Shown in pieces: positions 7,747 through 16,294 of a stretch of 64,000 nt of DNA. The position numbers and the translations under genes are program-made. This DNA comes from Verrucomicrobiales bacterium. Lineage in GTDB: Bacteria > Verrucomicrobiota > Verrucomicrobiae > Limisphaerales > UBA1100. Positions within the stretch are counted from its first letter, which is position 1, and each line of letters begins with the position of its first letter. The notes below the pieces were generated by a model. The model searched no databases. It was not told where the DNA came from and saw only the letters and a list, made by a program, of their open reading frames with translations. The stretch covers positions 17,540 to 81,539 of the forward strand of contig PBLV01000046.1 in NCBI GenBank assembly GCA_002721895.1, read 5' to 3'.

Positions 7747-8591
7747 ACCTGTTTCACCACGCCCCAGTGCACGTCCAGTCGCTTGGTGAGATAGGTTTTC
7801 ACCGCCTTGACGAGCGTTTTCGCCTCGCGCCGCTGGCCCTCGACCACGATTTGCTTCAATGACCACCCCGGCTTTACCGTGAAACTATCCTGCGCAATGA
7901 TCGGCCCCTCATCCAAATGCATGCTTACAAAATGCGCGGTGACGCCAACAATCTTCACTCCGTGCTCATACGCCTGCCGGTATGCCTGCGGTCCGGGAAA
8001 GCTCGGCAACAGCGAGGGATGAATATTGATAATCTTGTTCTTGTAACGCCAAACAAAGTCCGGTGAGAGAATCTTCATGAACCGCGCCAACACCACGAAA
8101 TCCACCTCGTGCTTCTCCAGTGCATCCAGCACCCGCCTCTCCGCGCGTTTACGGTCGTTCCAAGGAATATGCACGAAGGGCAGCTTGTGTTTTTTGGCCA
8201 GCGACTCCAAATCCGGCCGGTTGCCAATAACCACCACTGGCTCTGCCTTTTTCAAACGCCCGTTCTTGAATTCCTCCAGCAACGCCGCGGGGCAGGCCGG
8301 TTCGCGTGTCACCATCACGGCACACCGTTGCAGCCGCTTGGGATCCGTCAGGCGCAGCTTGATTTCCATCCCCAACTCCCGCCCCAGCCCCTGCAATCCA
8401 CGCCGCAACGCTGCCGGCTCCAGACGCCCCTCCCGCCACGACGCCTGCAGCACCATGCTGAACTGACCGCGCGTTACTGCCTCCTCCAGCGCCTCGATGT
8501 TGGCCTGCTGTTCAAAAAGGAAACTCGTCACGCGCGCGATCACACCGGTCTTGTCCCGGCCGATCACGGTGATGGTCGCAAACTGTTTCAC
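7743..8591 (-). CDS. purU: Formyltetrahydrofolate deformylase
   Basis: A 282-residue enzyme hydrolysing 10-formyltetrahydrofolate to formate and tetrahydrofolate, which balances one-carbon pools and can feed formate to PurT. An N-terminal ACT domain (TITVIGRDKTGVIARVTSFL) is followed by the formyltransferase fold: FVVLARFMKILSPDFV, NIHPSLLPSFPG with the catalytic His, and TAHFVSMHLDEGPIIAQD with the catalytic Asp region. I chose GTG 8591 because it gives the normal family length and homology begins at KQFATITVIGRD; an open frame continues to 8690 without family sequence. It is followed by exonuclease III with a 4-base overlap. Confidence 0.9.
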   Translation of the reverse strand: MKQFATITVIGRDKTGVIARVTSFLFEQQANIEALEEAVTRGQFSMVLQASWREGRLEPAALRRGLQGLGRELGMEIKLRLTDPKRLQRCAVMVTREPACPAALLEEFKNGRLKKAEPVVVIGNRPDLESLAKKHKLPFVHIPWNDRKRAERRVLDALEKHEVDFVVLARFMKILSPDFVWRYKNKIINIHPSLLPSFPGPQAYRQAYEHGVKIVGVTAHFVSMHLDEGPIIAQDSFTVKPGWSLKQIVVEGQRREAKTLVKAVKTYLTKRLDVHWGVVKQV

Positions 8592-8732
8592 GGCCCGCGA
8601 GTAGGCCAGAGGCCGGAAGGGACTGCAAACTGTTTTGGAACCACCCAACACACCCTGCATGAGTCCGCCAACCCTTGCGTACACGTACAAATACCTTGCC
8701 CGCCCCGGCGCATCACGTCATAACAACCGCCC

Positions 8733-10544
8733 ATGAGCGCCGACGCCGCCTCCGGTTCCACTCCCAAACTCACCCGCACCCAGTGGCTCATCTGCTTCAT
8801 CGCCACTATCGGGTTCCTGTTCGACATCTATGAGCTGCTCATGCTGCCGCTCATCGGCAAGGACGCGCTGGTGGACCTCGCCGGCGTGAAGCCCGGCACA
8901 CCGGAGTTCACCAGTTGGTTTCGCCTCATCTTTTTTGTGCCGGCCATTTGCGGCGGCATCTTCGGCCTGCTGGGCGGATACCTTACGGACCTCTTCGGCC
9001 GGCGGCGCGTACTCACCTTTAGTATCCTGCTCTATGCCTTCGCCGCATTCTTTGCCGGCTTTTCCACCACGCCTTATCAACTGCTCTTCTTCCGCTGCCT
9101 GGTGTTCATCGGCGTGTGCGTCGAGTTCGTGGCCGCGGTTGCGTGGCTCGCTGAATTGTTTCCCAACCAAGTGCAGCGCGAAAAGGTGCTGGGATACACT
9201 CAAGCCTTCTCCTCCGCTGGCGGGCTGACGGTGGCCATCGTCTACGGCTACCTTTCCCAGAATGCCGCCACCCTGCCGGACATCCCCGGCTGGTTTGCCG
9301 GATTCCTCGGGGATATTCCTGAGGAGAGCAATCAGGCCGTCTGGCGCTACACGCTCATGAGCGGTCTCATCCCGGCCATCCCGCTCATCATCATACGGCC
9401 GTTTCTGCCCGAATCGCCCCAATGGCAGAAAAAAAAGGAGTCCGGCCAACTTAAGCGCGCCAGCCTCGCCGAGCTTTTTACGCCCCAGCTGAAAAAGACC
9501 ACCCTCGTCATCACCGTCTTGTTTGCCTTGGCCTATGGCGGCGCGTTTGGCGCGGTGCAGCACATGCGCCTCATCCTGCCCAAGACGCCCGAGGTGGCCG
9601 AGGCTTCCAAGCAGGCCGAGACGGATGCTAAGGCCGCTGCGGTGAAGGCAGGCAAGGAAGGAAAGCCAGTGGCCATTGCCGGGCGGGTTGCCTTCAAGAA
9701 CAAGGAAGGCGACTACACGGCGCGCGTCACCAAGACGCAGGAAGTCGGCGGCCTGTTCGGCCGGGCGATGATGGCGCTGATCATCGTCGTCGTCGTCGCC
9801 CGCGGCAGCGCCACCATGTTCGCCTGCGTGGGCTGGACCGTGCTCTCGGCGTTTCTCATCTTTGAATCCATGATGGGCTTCGGCTTCAAATTGGGCCCCA
9901 ATGCAAGCCTCGCTGCCGCCCACCTCGGCTGCGTAGGCAACGGCCTGCTCTATGGCGGCATCATCGGCATTCCCGTCTACTACCTCATCACCGCCCTCAC
10001 CGGGTTCTTAAAGGACGCCCCCGTGCGCTCCATCCTGCGCGCCTTCCAGCTGCCCGGCATCATCCTCATGCCTCTCATCTTCAGCACCCTCATTGCCAAC
10101 AGCCTCACCACCGCCTACATCGGCATGTTCATCGCCGGCATGCTCGTCGTCGGCCAGTTCACCTTCTGGGGCAATATGCTCCCGCGCTACTTCCCCCTCC
10201 ACCTGCGCGGCACCGGCGAGAGCTTTGCCGCCAACATCGGTGGCCGCCTCATCGGCACCAGCTTCGCCTTCGTCGTCTTCACCGTCACCGACCAAAAATG
10301 GCAGGGCATCTTCCCTGAGAACCTGCACGGCGAAGCCGGCTTCCCCATGCGCGTCGCTTACACCACCGCCGCCATCGGTTTCTTCGTATTTGTCGCCGGC
10401 TGGCTGATCGCCGCCAAGCTTCCCGACCCCCAATACGGCGACCACGAAGCCGAGGACGCCGACGATGACGAGGAGGACAAAAAGGAAACCGTCCCCTTGG
10501 ACGACGTCGGCAGCGATGAAGAGAAATCTGGCGAGAAGGACTAA
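8733..10544 (+). CDS. Major facilitator superfamily transporter
   Basis: A 603-residue membrane transporter of the sugar/aromatic-acid type. Motif A is complete: GGYLTDLFGRRRVL near residue 81, between the second and third helices. FDIYELLMLPL in helix 1 resembles the acidic helix-1 motif of aromatic acid/proton symporters. The usual twelve helices are interrupted by a charged, Ala/Lys-rich segment at about residues 284-338 that the family does not normally have, and the C-terminus is an acidic Asp/Glu-rich tail of about 35 residues. The substrate is unknown. It is transcribed divergently from purU. The Phd/PIN pair follows directly. Confidence 0.85.
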   Translation: MSADAASGSTPKLTRTQWLICFIATIGFLFDIYELLMLPLIGKDALVDLAGVKPGTPEFTSWFRLIFFVPAICGGIFGLLGGYLTDLFGRRRVLTFSILLYAFAAFFAGFSTTPYQLLFFRCLVFIGVCVEFVAAVAWLAELFPNQVQREKVLGYTQAFSSAGGLTVAIVYGYLSQNAATLPDIPGWFAGFLGDIPEESNQAVWRYTLMSGLIPAIPLIIIRPFLPESPQWQKKKESGQLKRASLAELFTPQLKKTTLVITVLFALAYGGAFGAVQHMRLILPKTPEVAEASKQAETDAKAAAVKAGKEGKPVAIAGRVAFKNKEGDYTARVTKTQEVGGLFGRAMMALIIVVVVARGSATMFACVGWTVLSAFLIFESMMGFGFKLGPNASLAAAHLGCVGNGLLYGGIIGIPVYYLITALTGFLKDAPVRSILRAFQLPGIILMPLIFSTLIANSLTTAYIGMFIAGMLVVGQFTFWGNMLPRYFPLHLRGTGESFAANIGGRLIGTSFAFVVFTVTDQKWQGIFPENLHGEAGFPMRVAYTTAAIGFFVFVAGWLIAAKLPDPQYGDHEAEDADDDEEDKKETVPLDDVGSDEEKSGEKD

Positions 10545-10603
10545 TGTCCCGTTGCCGGACTTTCCACTTGCTCAAAGGTGTAACCGGTGACACTTTCGTG
10601 GGC

Positions 10604-10831
10604 ATGGAACAAGTCAGCATCAAGGAACTCCATGCCCGCACTGGCCAAGTTGTGCGAAATGCGGGACAGGTGCCCGTGCTCATCACCGAACGAGGCAAGG
10701 TGGTCGCACAAATCGGCCCCGCTCAAGCACAGCTAAATAACGCTCCCTTCCCCAAGCGCGCCGCCCGTTCCCTGCCCGCCACTGGTCAAGACAGCACCTC
10801 GCTCATTTCCGCTGACCGCGACGGCCGCTGA
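10604..10831 (+). CDS. Phd/YefM-type antitoxin
   Basis: A 75-residue protein beginning MEQVSIKELHARTGQVVRNA, followed by VPVLITERGKVVAQIGP. This is the N-terminal DNA-binding strand-helix pattern of Phd/YefM antitoxins; the remaining C-terminal part would wrap the toxin. An alternative ATG at 10544, overlapping the transporter stop, would add 20 residues that do not resemble the family, so 10604 is preferred. The stop overlaps the start of the PIN-domain toxin (TGATG). Such antitoxins repress their own promoter as a complex with the toxin; no clear operator is visible here, and the gene may be read through from the transporter. Confidence 0.82.
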   Translation: MEQVSIKELHARTGQVVRNAGQVPVLITERGKVVAQIGPAQAQLNNAPFPKRAARSLPATGQDSTSLISADRDGR

Positions 10832-11265
10832 TGTACCTCGACACCTCCTACATTGTAAAAGCCTACCTGCGGGAGCCCGGCACGCCCGCCATCCTGCGCT
10901 TGTTGGCCGGCCGCACCGACCTCAGTTCCTGTGCCCACGCCCGCGTGGAACTCTACTCCGCCATCACCCGCCAACAGCGCGATGGCCATCTCGCGCCCCG
11001 CGCCGCCCAAAAGGCCATTGCCAGTTTCGAGCAGGATTGCCAGGCCGGCCGCTGGTTCTGGTGGCCCATGGATGAAAACTTAATTCGGGAAACCTGCCTG
11101 CGCCTCCAATCCATTGGTGCGGTGTCGCCGGCGCGCACGCTCGATGCCCTCCACCTCACCTGCGCCGCCATGCATGGCTTCGAGGAAATCCACTCCCACG
11201 ACCGGCACATGATTGCCGCCGCTCCCAGTTTCGGCCTCACTGGCATCGACATCATCGAGGACTGA
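10831..11265 (+). CDS. vapC: PIN-domain toxin, VapC-like
   Basis: A 144-residue PIN-domain ribonuclease. The acidic metal-binding residues are visible in family order: Asp4 (MYLDTSYIVK), Glu40 (ARVELYSAI), Asp105 (RTLDALHLT) and Asp124 (HSHDRHM). VapC toxins use these with magnesium to cut tRNA or rRNA when the antitoxin is lost. The ATG overlaps the antitoxin stop by one base, the usual arrangement. All catalytic positions are intact, so the toxin should be active if released. The RNA target cannot be predicted from sequence. Confidence 0.9.
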   Translation: MYLDTSYIVKAYLREPGTPAILRLLAGRTDLSSCAHARVELYSAITRQQRDGHLAPRAAQKAIASFEQDCQAGRWFWWPMDENLIRETCLRLQSIGAVSPARTLDALHLTCAAMHGFEEIHSHDRHMIAAAPSFGLTGIDIIED

Positions 11266-11278
11266 CCCGCACCGGCCC

Positions 11279-12271
11279 TTACGGCTTCAAGACAATCTTC
11301 CCCGACAACGTCCCTGCCAGCCCGATCGTGTTCTCCTCCTGCAACCGGTGCGCCGCCGCCGTCTCCTCCAGTGGCAGCACGCGGTCGATGTTCGCTTTTA
11401 ATTTGCCCTCCGCCAGCCAGCGGTTGATGTCCTCCCCGCACCGCCGCTGCTCCTCCGCGCTGTAGTTGAACAACGCGAATCCCAGCACCGACGCATCCCG
11501 CACATACAACGGCCCCACCGGCAACACCGGCCGCGCTTCGCGCCCCGCCATCACCACCACCCGTCCTTTGGTCGCCAAGAGCGGCACCACTGCCTCCAGG
11601 TCCGTCTCCCGCCGCGTCTCCCAAAACACATCCACCCCGTCCGGCGCCGCCTCCCGCACCCCCGCCGCCACATCCTCCTCACGATAATTAAACACCACGT
11701 CCGCCCCGAACCCCTCCGCCTTGGCCACCCGCTCCGCGCTCCCCGCCGTCGTCAATACCCGTGCCCCCAGCGCCTTCCCCATCTGCACCACCATCGACCC
11801 CACCCCACCAGCGCCCCCATTCACAAACACCGTCTCCCCCGCCTGGACATCTGCCTTTAACACCAGCCCCACATGCGCCGTCAACCCCACCAGTGCCACC
11901 GCCGCCGCCTCCTCATCACTCACCCCCACCGGCGTCGCATGAAGCCACTCCGCCCCCACGCAAACCAACTCCGCTGCCGTCCCCTGCCGCCCGTGCCCAC
12001 CTTGATTCGCCCCCCAAACCCGATCCCCCACCTTCCACCCATCCACACCCTCGCCAATTCCCTCCACCGTCCCCGCAAAATCACTCCCCACCACAAACGG
12101 TGCCGGCAACTCTGCCGCCACCATCCCCCCCCGCACATAAGTATCAATCGGATTCACCGAAGCCGCCCCCACCCGCACCAACACCTCCCCCGTCCCCGGC
12201 GCGGGATCCGGCAATTCCCCCACTTGAATCCTCTCCGGCCCACCCGTCTCTTCAATGTATGCAGCTTTCAT
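11279..12271 (-). CDS. Zinc-independent quinone oxidoreductase-like MDR enzyme
   Basis: A 330-residue medium-chain dehydrogenase/reductase related to NADPH:quinone reductase. The N-terminal GroES-like part has AASVNPIDTYVRGG and GSDFAGTVEGIGEGV. The Rossmann part has VFVNGGAGGVGSMVVQMGKALGA, where the AGGVG loop binds NADPH. Zinc-ligand cysteines of alcohol dehydrogenases are absent. It should reduce quinones or enones in the cytoplasm. It lies just after, and on the same strand as, an Idh/MocA oxidoreductase (3-base gap), so the two are probably co-transcribed. The specific substrate is unknown. Confidence 0.85.
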   Translation of the reverse strand: MKAAYIEETGGPERIQVGELPDPAPGTGEVLVRVGAASVNPIDTYVRGGMVAAELPAPFVVGSDFAGTVEGIGEGVDGWKVGDRVWGANQGGHGRQGTAAELVCVGAEWLHATPVGVSDEEAAAVALVGLTAHVGLVLKADVQAGETVFVNGGAGGVGSMVVQMGKALGARVLTTAGSAERVAKAEGFGADVVFNYREEDVAAGVREAAPDGVDVFWETRRETDLEAVVPLLATKGRVVVMAGREARPVLPVGPLYVRDASVLGFALFNYSAEEQRRCGEDINRWLAEGKLKANIDRVLPLEETAAAHRLQEENTIGLAGTLSGKIVLKP

Positions 12272-12274
12272 GTT

Positions 12275-13297
12275 TTAGTTATTCGTTTGCGGTAACTCCA
12301 CCATGGCGCCGGTGGTGGCGGACTTGGCGCCGGCTTGGAGAATTTCCTGGGCGTCGCGGCAGGGGGTGGGTTGGCAGAGGTCTTGGAAGGGGGTGCCGGT
12401 CTCGAGGGCGTTTAAAAAATGGGCGATGGGGTCGGTGAGGTGGGGCGGGGTCTTGGGGAGGTCGAATTCGCGGCCCTCGGGGTGCTTCTCCGTGGCGAGA
12501 AGCAGGCGGCCTTCGTCGGGCTCGGCGAGGAGGGTGCCTTGGGTGCCGTAGATTTGGGTGTGGTAATTGGTTAGCTTGTCGATCTGCGTCCAGCTGGCCT
12601 CGGCGATGCTGAGGGCGTTGGGGTATTGCATTAAAAGGACGGCGTTGTCCTCGGCGTCGAGGTCGGTCTTGACTAGGTTGCCGGCGACGGCGGTGACGCT
12701 GTGCGGGCGGCCAAGGAGCACGCGGGAGAGAATGGCGCCGTAGCAGCAGTAGTCGATGAGGGCGCCGCCGCCGTTACGGTTGGGGTCGTAGAGCCAGTCG
12801 CAAAAATATTCACTGGCGCCCATCTCGCGGGGGCCCTGATGGGCGGCGCGGTAGCGGACTTGCCAGAGGTCGCCGATCTCGCCGATGAGCGCGAGGGCGA
12901 GGGCCTGCTGGATTTGCGGCCACCACGCAATGGGCCAGTTGACCATCAGGCGCCGGCCGGTGGCGTCGGCGGCTTTTAACAGGGCGTCGGCGCCCTCGAG
13001 GTCGGCGGCGAGGGGTTTCTCGATGAGCACGTGCCAGCCGCGCTCGAGGGCACGCACGCCTTCCTCGGCGCCGGCGCGGTTGTTGCCGTAGATTAAAACC
13101 GCGTCAAGGGTTTCGCCGGCGGCCATCTCGGTGGCGTCGGTGTAGGTGGCCACGCCGTACTCCCTCTCGGCGCGCTCGAGGAGAGGGGGCTGCAGGCTGG
13201 TGGCAGCGATGAGTTCCACGTCGTCGCGCGCGACGGCGGTGGGCAACACATCCCACACGTGGTCATGCGAAAGGCCGATGATGCCAAGGCGTGTCAT
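12275..13297 (-). CDS. Gfo/Idh/MocA family oxidoreductase
   Basis: A 340-residue NAD(P)-dependent oxidoreductase. It opens with RLGIIGLSHDHVWD, a beta-alpha nucleotide-binding start with SHDH where GxGxxG is usual. It then has DAVLIYGNNRAGAE and WHVLIEKPLAADLEGADALL, which contains the family EKP motif with the catalytic Lys, and a C-terminal sheet domain with DWLYDPNRNGGGALIDYCCYGA near residue 190. Members oxidise or reduce sugars and inositols. There is no signal peptide, unlike many PVC members of this family. It starts a short minus-strand unit with the quinone oxidoreductase. The substrate is unknown. Confidence 0.88.
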   Translation of the reverse strand: MTRLGIIGLSHDHVWDVLPTAVARDDVELIAATSLQPPLLERAEREYGVATYTDATEMAAGETLDAVLIYGNNRAGAEEGVRALERGWHVLIEKPLAADLEGADALLKAADATGRRLMVNWPIAWWPQIQQALALALIGEIGDLWQVRYRAAHQGPREMGASEYFCDWLYDPNRNGGGALIDYCCYGAILSRVLLGRPHSVTAVAGNLVKTDLDAEDNAVLLMQYPNALSIAEASWTQIDKLTNYHTQIYGTQGTLLAEPDEGRLLLATEKHPEGREFDLPKTPPHLTDPIAHFLNALETGTPFQDLCQPTPCRDAQEILQAGAKSATTGAMVELPQTNN

Positions 13298-13362
13298 GCG
13301 CGCCGAGTGTGCGGCGATCGACGGCAGGCCTCAAATCTTTTCGTTTTGAACGGCGGCGACGA

Positions 13363-14262
13363 ATGGCGCACAGTCGGCAGATGCGCATTCTCTTGGCAAT
13401 GGTAGTAATGACGTACGGGCTGGTTTCCGCGCAGGCGATGGAACCGTGGAAGATAATGAAATTATGGCCGGGCGTAGCGCCGGGCGAACGGGGGGACATC
13501 GGCCCAGAAGGCGAACGGCCGCCGCGGCCGGGCCAGCGGAAGGTCATCCGCATTCAAAATGTTAGCGCGCCAACGCTCTCGGTGTTCAAGGCCAAGAAAC
13601 CGAACGGGGCGGCGGTGGTGATTTGCCCAGGCGGCGGCTACTCGATTCTCGCCTGGGATCTGGAGGGCACGGAAGTGGCAACGTGGCTGAACGGCATCGG
13701 GGTGACGGCGGTTGTTTTAAAGTACCGCGTACCGCGCCGCAGGGACCGCGCCAAGCACGGCGCACCGTTGCAGGACGCCCAACGTGCGCTGGGCCTGACG
13801 CGCCACAACGCAAAGGCATGGGGCATCGACCCGAACCGCATCGGCATTCTGGGTTTTTCCGCGGGCGGCCATCTCTCCGCCACGACGATGACAAACCATC
13901 GGAAGCGCACTTATCCCCGCATCGATGCCGCCGATGACACAAGTTGCCGGCCAGATTTCGGTGTGCTGATCTATCCCGCCTATCTCGTCGACAACGAAAC
14001 GAAAACGAAGCTCGTGCCCGAGGTACCGGTGGACAAGGACACTCCGCCGGCGATCTTCATCCACGCCGGCGACGACCGCGTCACCGCCGACAGCAGCGTG
14101 CAAATGTGGCTGGCCCTGCGCCGCGTGGGCGTGCCCTCGGCGCTGCACATCTTTCCGCACGGCGGCCACGGCTACGGCCTCCGGCCGTCCAGAGACCCGG
14201 TGTCGGGCTGGCCCAAGCTGGTGGAAGGCTGGCTGCATCGGACGGGTGTTATGAATCCCTGA
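13363..14262 (+). CDS. Secreted alpha/beta hydrolase (esterase, BD-FAE/acetylesterase-like)
   Basis: A secreted esterase of about 299 residues. The signal is MRILLAMVVMTYGLVSAQA. The mature part has VVICPGGGYSILAWDLEG (oxyanion-hole GGG), GILGFSAGGHLSATT with the nucleophile Ser, HAGDDRVTADSS (acid) and HGGHGYGL (His). This set is typical of acetyl-xylan or carbohydrate esterases in PVC bacteria. ATG 13363 is used; ATG 13381 is equally possible and starts exactly at the signal. It is divergent from the Idh/MocA gene with a short shared promoter region. Natural substrates are probably acylated plant or algal polysaccharides, by analogy only. Confidence 0.82.
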   Translation: MAHSRQMRILLAMVVMTYGLVSAQAMEPWKIMKLWPGVAPGERGDIGPEGERPPRPGQRKVIRIQNVSAPTLSVFKAKKPNGAAVVICPGGGYSILAWDLEGTEVATWLNGIGVTAVVLKYRVPRRRDRAKHGAPLQDAQRALGLTRHNAKAWGIDPNRIGILGFSAGGHLSATTMTNHRKRTYPRIDAADDTSCRPDFGVLIYPAYLVDNETKTKLVPEVPVDKDTPPAIFIHAGDDRVTADSSVQMWLALRRVGVPSALHIFPHGGHGYGLRPSRDPVSGWPKLVEGWLHRTGVMNP

Positions 14263-14271
14263 TTCCCTGCC

Positions 14272-14295
14272 AACAACTCGCGCTTGCGGGTTGTT
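14272..14295. other. Intergenic hairpin between esterase and bioB
   Basis: A ten-pair stem (14272-14281 with 14286-14295, one G-T pair) closes a GCTT loop. No T run follows on either side, so it is not a classic terminator. It could mark the 3' end of the esterase message or protect it. It does not match the TTGTAAAC-type operator of the biotin repressor. Confidence 0.4.
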
Positions 14296-14320
14296 AGAGC
14301 CGGGTTTAGGCTCGTCAACC

Positions 14321-15391
14321 ATGAACGGGCTGCAGGTTGACGAGCAAATCGCTAGGCTGGGGCGGCGGGTGATTGCCGGGGAGGCAATTGACCGCGAGGA
14401 GGCGTTGTTCCTGTTTCAACTGGAGAACTCGGCAGACATTCATACGCTGCTTTCGTGGGGCAACCGGATTCGCGAAAATTTCAAGGGAAACAAGATTCAC
14501 CTGTGCTCAATCGTCAATGCCAAAGCGGGGGCTTGCTCGGAGAATTGTTCATTTTGCGCACAGTCAGCAGCATACCAGACGGGGTCGCCCCGATATGGAT
14601 TCGTGGACCCAGAGCCCGTGGCGGAGGCGGGCGAAGAGGCCAACCGGAATGGGGTGACAGCCGTGGGCTTGGTGGCGGCATGGCGTGGCTTGAAAGAAGG
14701 CCCCATGCTGGATGAGGTCTGCGACCGCATCCGGGAAATGAAGGATCAGGGCAAAACGCGGCCGGATGCCTCATTGGGATTGATTGAGAGCCAAGCCGTG
14801 GCGGACCGCCTGAAGGAAGCGGGCTTAGAATGTTACGGACATAACTTGGAAAGCTCGGAGCGTTTTTTCCCTGAGCATTGCACGACGCACTCTTATGCTG
14901 ACCGGCTGAAAACGATCGGATTCTTGAAAAAGGCGGGCATCAAGATTTGCTCCGGTGGCATCATCGGCATGGGCGAAACACAGGAGGACCGATGCGAGCT
15001 GGCGTTTGCGCTTCGAGAGGTGAACGCCAGCGTGGTGCCGATCAACATCCTGAACCCCATCGAGGGTACGCCGCTGGAAAATCAGGATCCGCTGCCGCCG
15101 CTGGAGATATTAAAGACCATCGCCTGTTTTCGGTTTATTTTGCCGGAGAAGGAAATCATGGTCGCCGGTGGCCGCACGGTAAATCTGCGCGATCTACAGA
15201 GCATGGTCTTTCAGGCCGGGGCCAGCGCGCTGATGGTGGGCAATTACCTGACGACTCTAAATCAGCCGGTCGAAAAGGATCTCCAGATGCTTCGAGATTT
15301 GGGATTGGATCCCGACTGGGAGGAGGACGGTGGCGAGTGTGAATGCGAGAAAAACGAGTGCGAACCGGTCGCCGCCGTGAATGCCCAATGA
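14321..15391 (+). CDS. bioB: Biotin synthase
   Basis: A 356-residue radical SAM enzyme that inserts sulfur into dethiobiotin, the last step of biotin synthesis. The radical SAM cluster motif is GACSENCSFCAQSA (CxxxCxxC, near residue 68). Other family segments are LNPIEGTPLE and VAGGRTVNLRDLQS. The C-terminus has an unusual Cys/Glu-rich tail (GGECECEKNECEP) beyond the normal end. The start at ATG 14321 fits family homology; the open frame extends upstream without support. No other biotin genes are nearby. The stop codon lies within the palindromic repeat at 15383-15440. Confidence 0.95.
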   Translation: MNGLQVDEQIARLGRRVIAGEAIDREEALFLFQLENSADIHTLLSWGNRIRENFKGNKIHLCSIVNAKAGACSENCSFCAQSAAYQTGSPRYGFVDPEPVAEAGEEANRNGVTAVGLVAAWRGLKEGPMLDEVCDRIREMKDQGKTRPDASLGLIESQAVADRLKEAGLECYGHNLESSERFFPEHCTTHSYADRLKTIGFLKKAGIKICSGGIIGMGETQEDRCELAFALREVNASVVPINILNPIEGTPLENQDPLPPLEILKTIACFRFILPEKEIMVAGGRTVNLRDLQSMVFQAGASALMVGNYLTTLNQPVEKDLQMLRDLGLDPDWEEDGGECECEKNECEPVAAVNAQ

Positions 15392-15440
15392 TCAAGATCC
15401 AATGGATGGCCAAGCTCCAATGACCAATTGGATTTTGGGC
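15383..15440. repeat. CCAATGACCAA-type palindromic repeat, short copy
   Basis: An imperfect palindrome: outer arms GCCCAA/TTGGGC (15383-15388 with 15435-15440) and inner arms ATCCAAT/ATTGGAT (15397-15403 with 15427-15433). It includes CCAATGACCAATTGG. It shares its CCAATGACCAA core with the longer palindrome at 61145-61233, so the two look like copies of one family. The bioB stop (15389-15391) falls inside it. Confidence 0.6.
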
Positions 15441-15460
15441 ACTGTTGATTGAGCATTCCC

Positions 15461-16258
15461 ATGAACCCTCGCGGGCTCAACGATAACGGTTACCGCGGCA
15501 ACCGCATCGACATCGACTCCGTTCTCACCGACTGCCTTACCGAGGCCGAGGCGCATGGCTGGTCGGTTCATTGGTTGCAGACGGGCAATGATCTGCGACT
15601 TCTCACGCTTCACCGCGCACCCGCCGAAGTTTGCCGAAGAATTTATCTTTCGTCGGGCATTCATGGCGATGAGCCCGCCGCGCCCTTGGCGATGTTGCGT
15701 TTGATTCGGGAAAATAAATGGCCGGCCAACGCTGAGCTTTGGCTGTGTCCCTGCCTGAATCCCACGGGCTTTCCCAACAACACCCGCGAAAACGCCGACG
15801 GCAAGGACCTCAATCGAGATTACAAACACCTGCGCACGCCGGAGATTGCCACGCATGTGGCCTGGCTAGAGACACTGCCGAACCTTGATTTCACCATCCA
15901 ACTTCACGAGGATTGGGAGGCAAAAGGGTTTTACTTTTACGAACTGAAGATGGACGGCACACCCACTGAGCCCCAGCGCGTGCTGGAGTCCGTCGAAGCC
16001 GTGTGCCCCATCGATCACTCGCCAGAAATCGACGGCCGCAAGAATGACCACGGCCTTATCAAGCCGGAGCTGGATCCCGCTGTGCGCGAACTGTGGCCGG
16101 AGGCTTTCTGGCTGGTAATGAATAAAACGCGGCTCAGTTATACCTGCGAGACACCGTCGGATTTTGACATGGAAGTAAGAGTGGGCGCGTTGATGACGAC
16201 GGTTCGTGTCCTTTTAACCACAGAGGCACAGAGCCCACAGAGAGAAACTAGCCCATAA
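15461..16258 (+). CDS. M14-type metallocarboxypeptidase
   Basis: A 265-residue zinc peptidase-like protein. SSGIHGDEPAA holds the zinc His and Glu, DLNRDYKH the substrate-binding Arg, FTIQLHEDWE the third zinc His, and LSYTCETPSD the C-terminal catalytic Glu region. No signal peptide is visible, so it probably acts in the cytoplasm on peptides or amidated small molecules. ATG 15461 is used rather than a TTG at 15449. The last 14 residues (LTTEAQSPQRETSP) are encoded by the left arm of the palindromic repeat at 16216-16286, so the native C-terminus has probably been replaced. Confidence 0.85.
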   Translation: MNPRGLNDNGYRGNRIDIDSVLTDCLTEAEAHGWSVHWLQTGNDLRLLTLHRAPAEVCRRIYLSSGIHGDEPAAPLAMLRLIRENKWPANAELWLCPCLNPTGFPNNTRENADGKDLNRDYKHLRTPEIATHVAWLETLPNLDFTIQLHEDWEAKGFYFYELKMDGTPTEPQRVLESVEAVCPIDHSPEIDGRKNDHGLIKPELDPAVRELWPEAFWLVMNKTRLSYTCETPSDFDMEVRVGALMTTVRVLLTTEAQSPQRETSP

Positions 16259-16286
16259 CCTCTGTGTTCTCTGTGCCTCTATGGTG
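16216..16286. repeat. CACAGAGGCACAGAG palindromic repeat
   Basis: Left arm 16218-16242 (core AGAGGCACAGAG, then CACAGAG) and right arm 16259-16286 (CTCTGTG, then CTCTGTGCCTCT) are imperfect inverted copies around a loop of about 16 bases. It lies between the M14 gene and the convergent ydeI-like pseudogene, and its left arm is translated as the end of the M14 protein. This kind of CACAGAG palindrome is familiar to me from many bacterial genomes as a dispersed repeat. Copy number here cannot be checked. Confidence 0.8.
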
Positions 16287-16294
16287 AATCCACT

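Noticed and set aside
10544..10604. Longer antitoxin start at ATG 10544 overlapping the transporter stop
   Set aside because: The added 20 residues do not fit the Phd/YefM fold, which begins exactly at MEQVSIKEL.
14272..14295. Biotin repressor (BirA) operator before bioB
   Set aside because: The hairpin arms do not match TTGTAAAC/GTTTACAA and the spacing is far too short.
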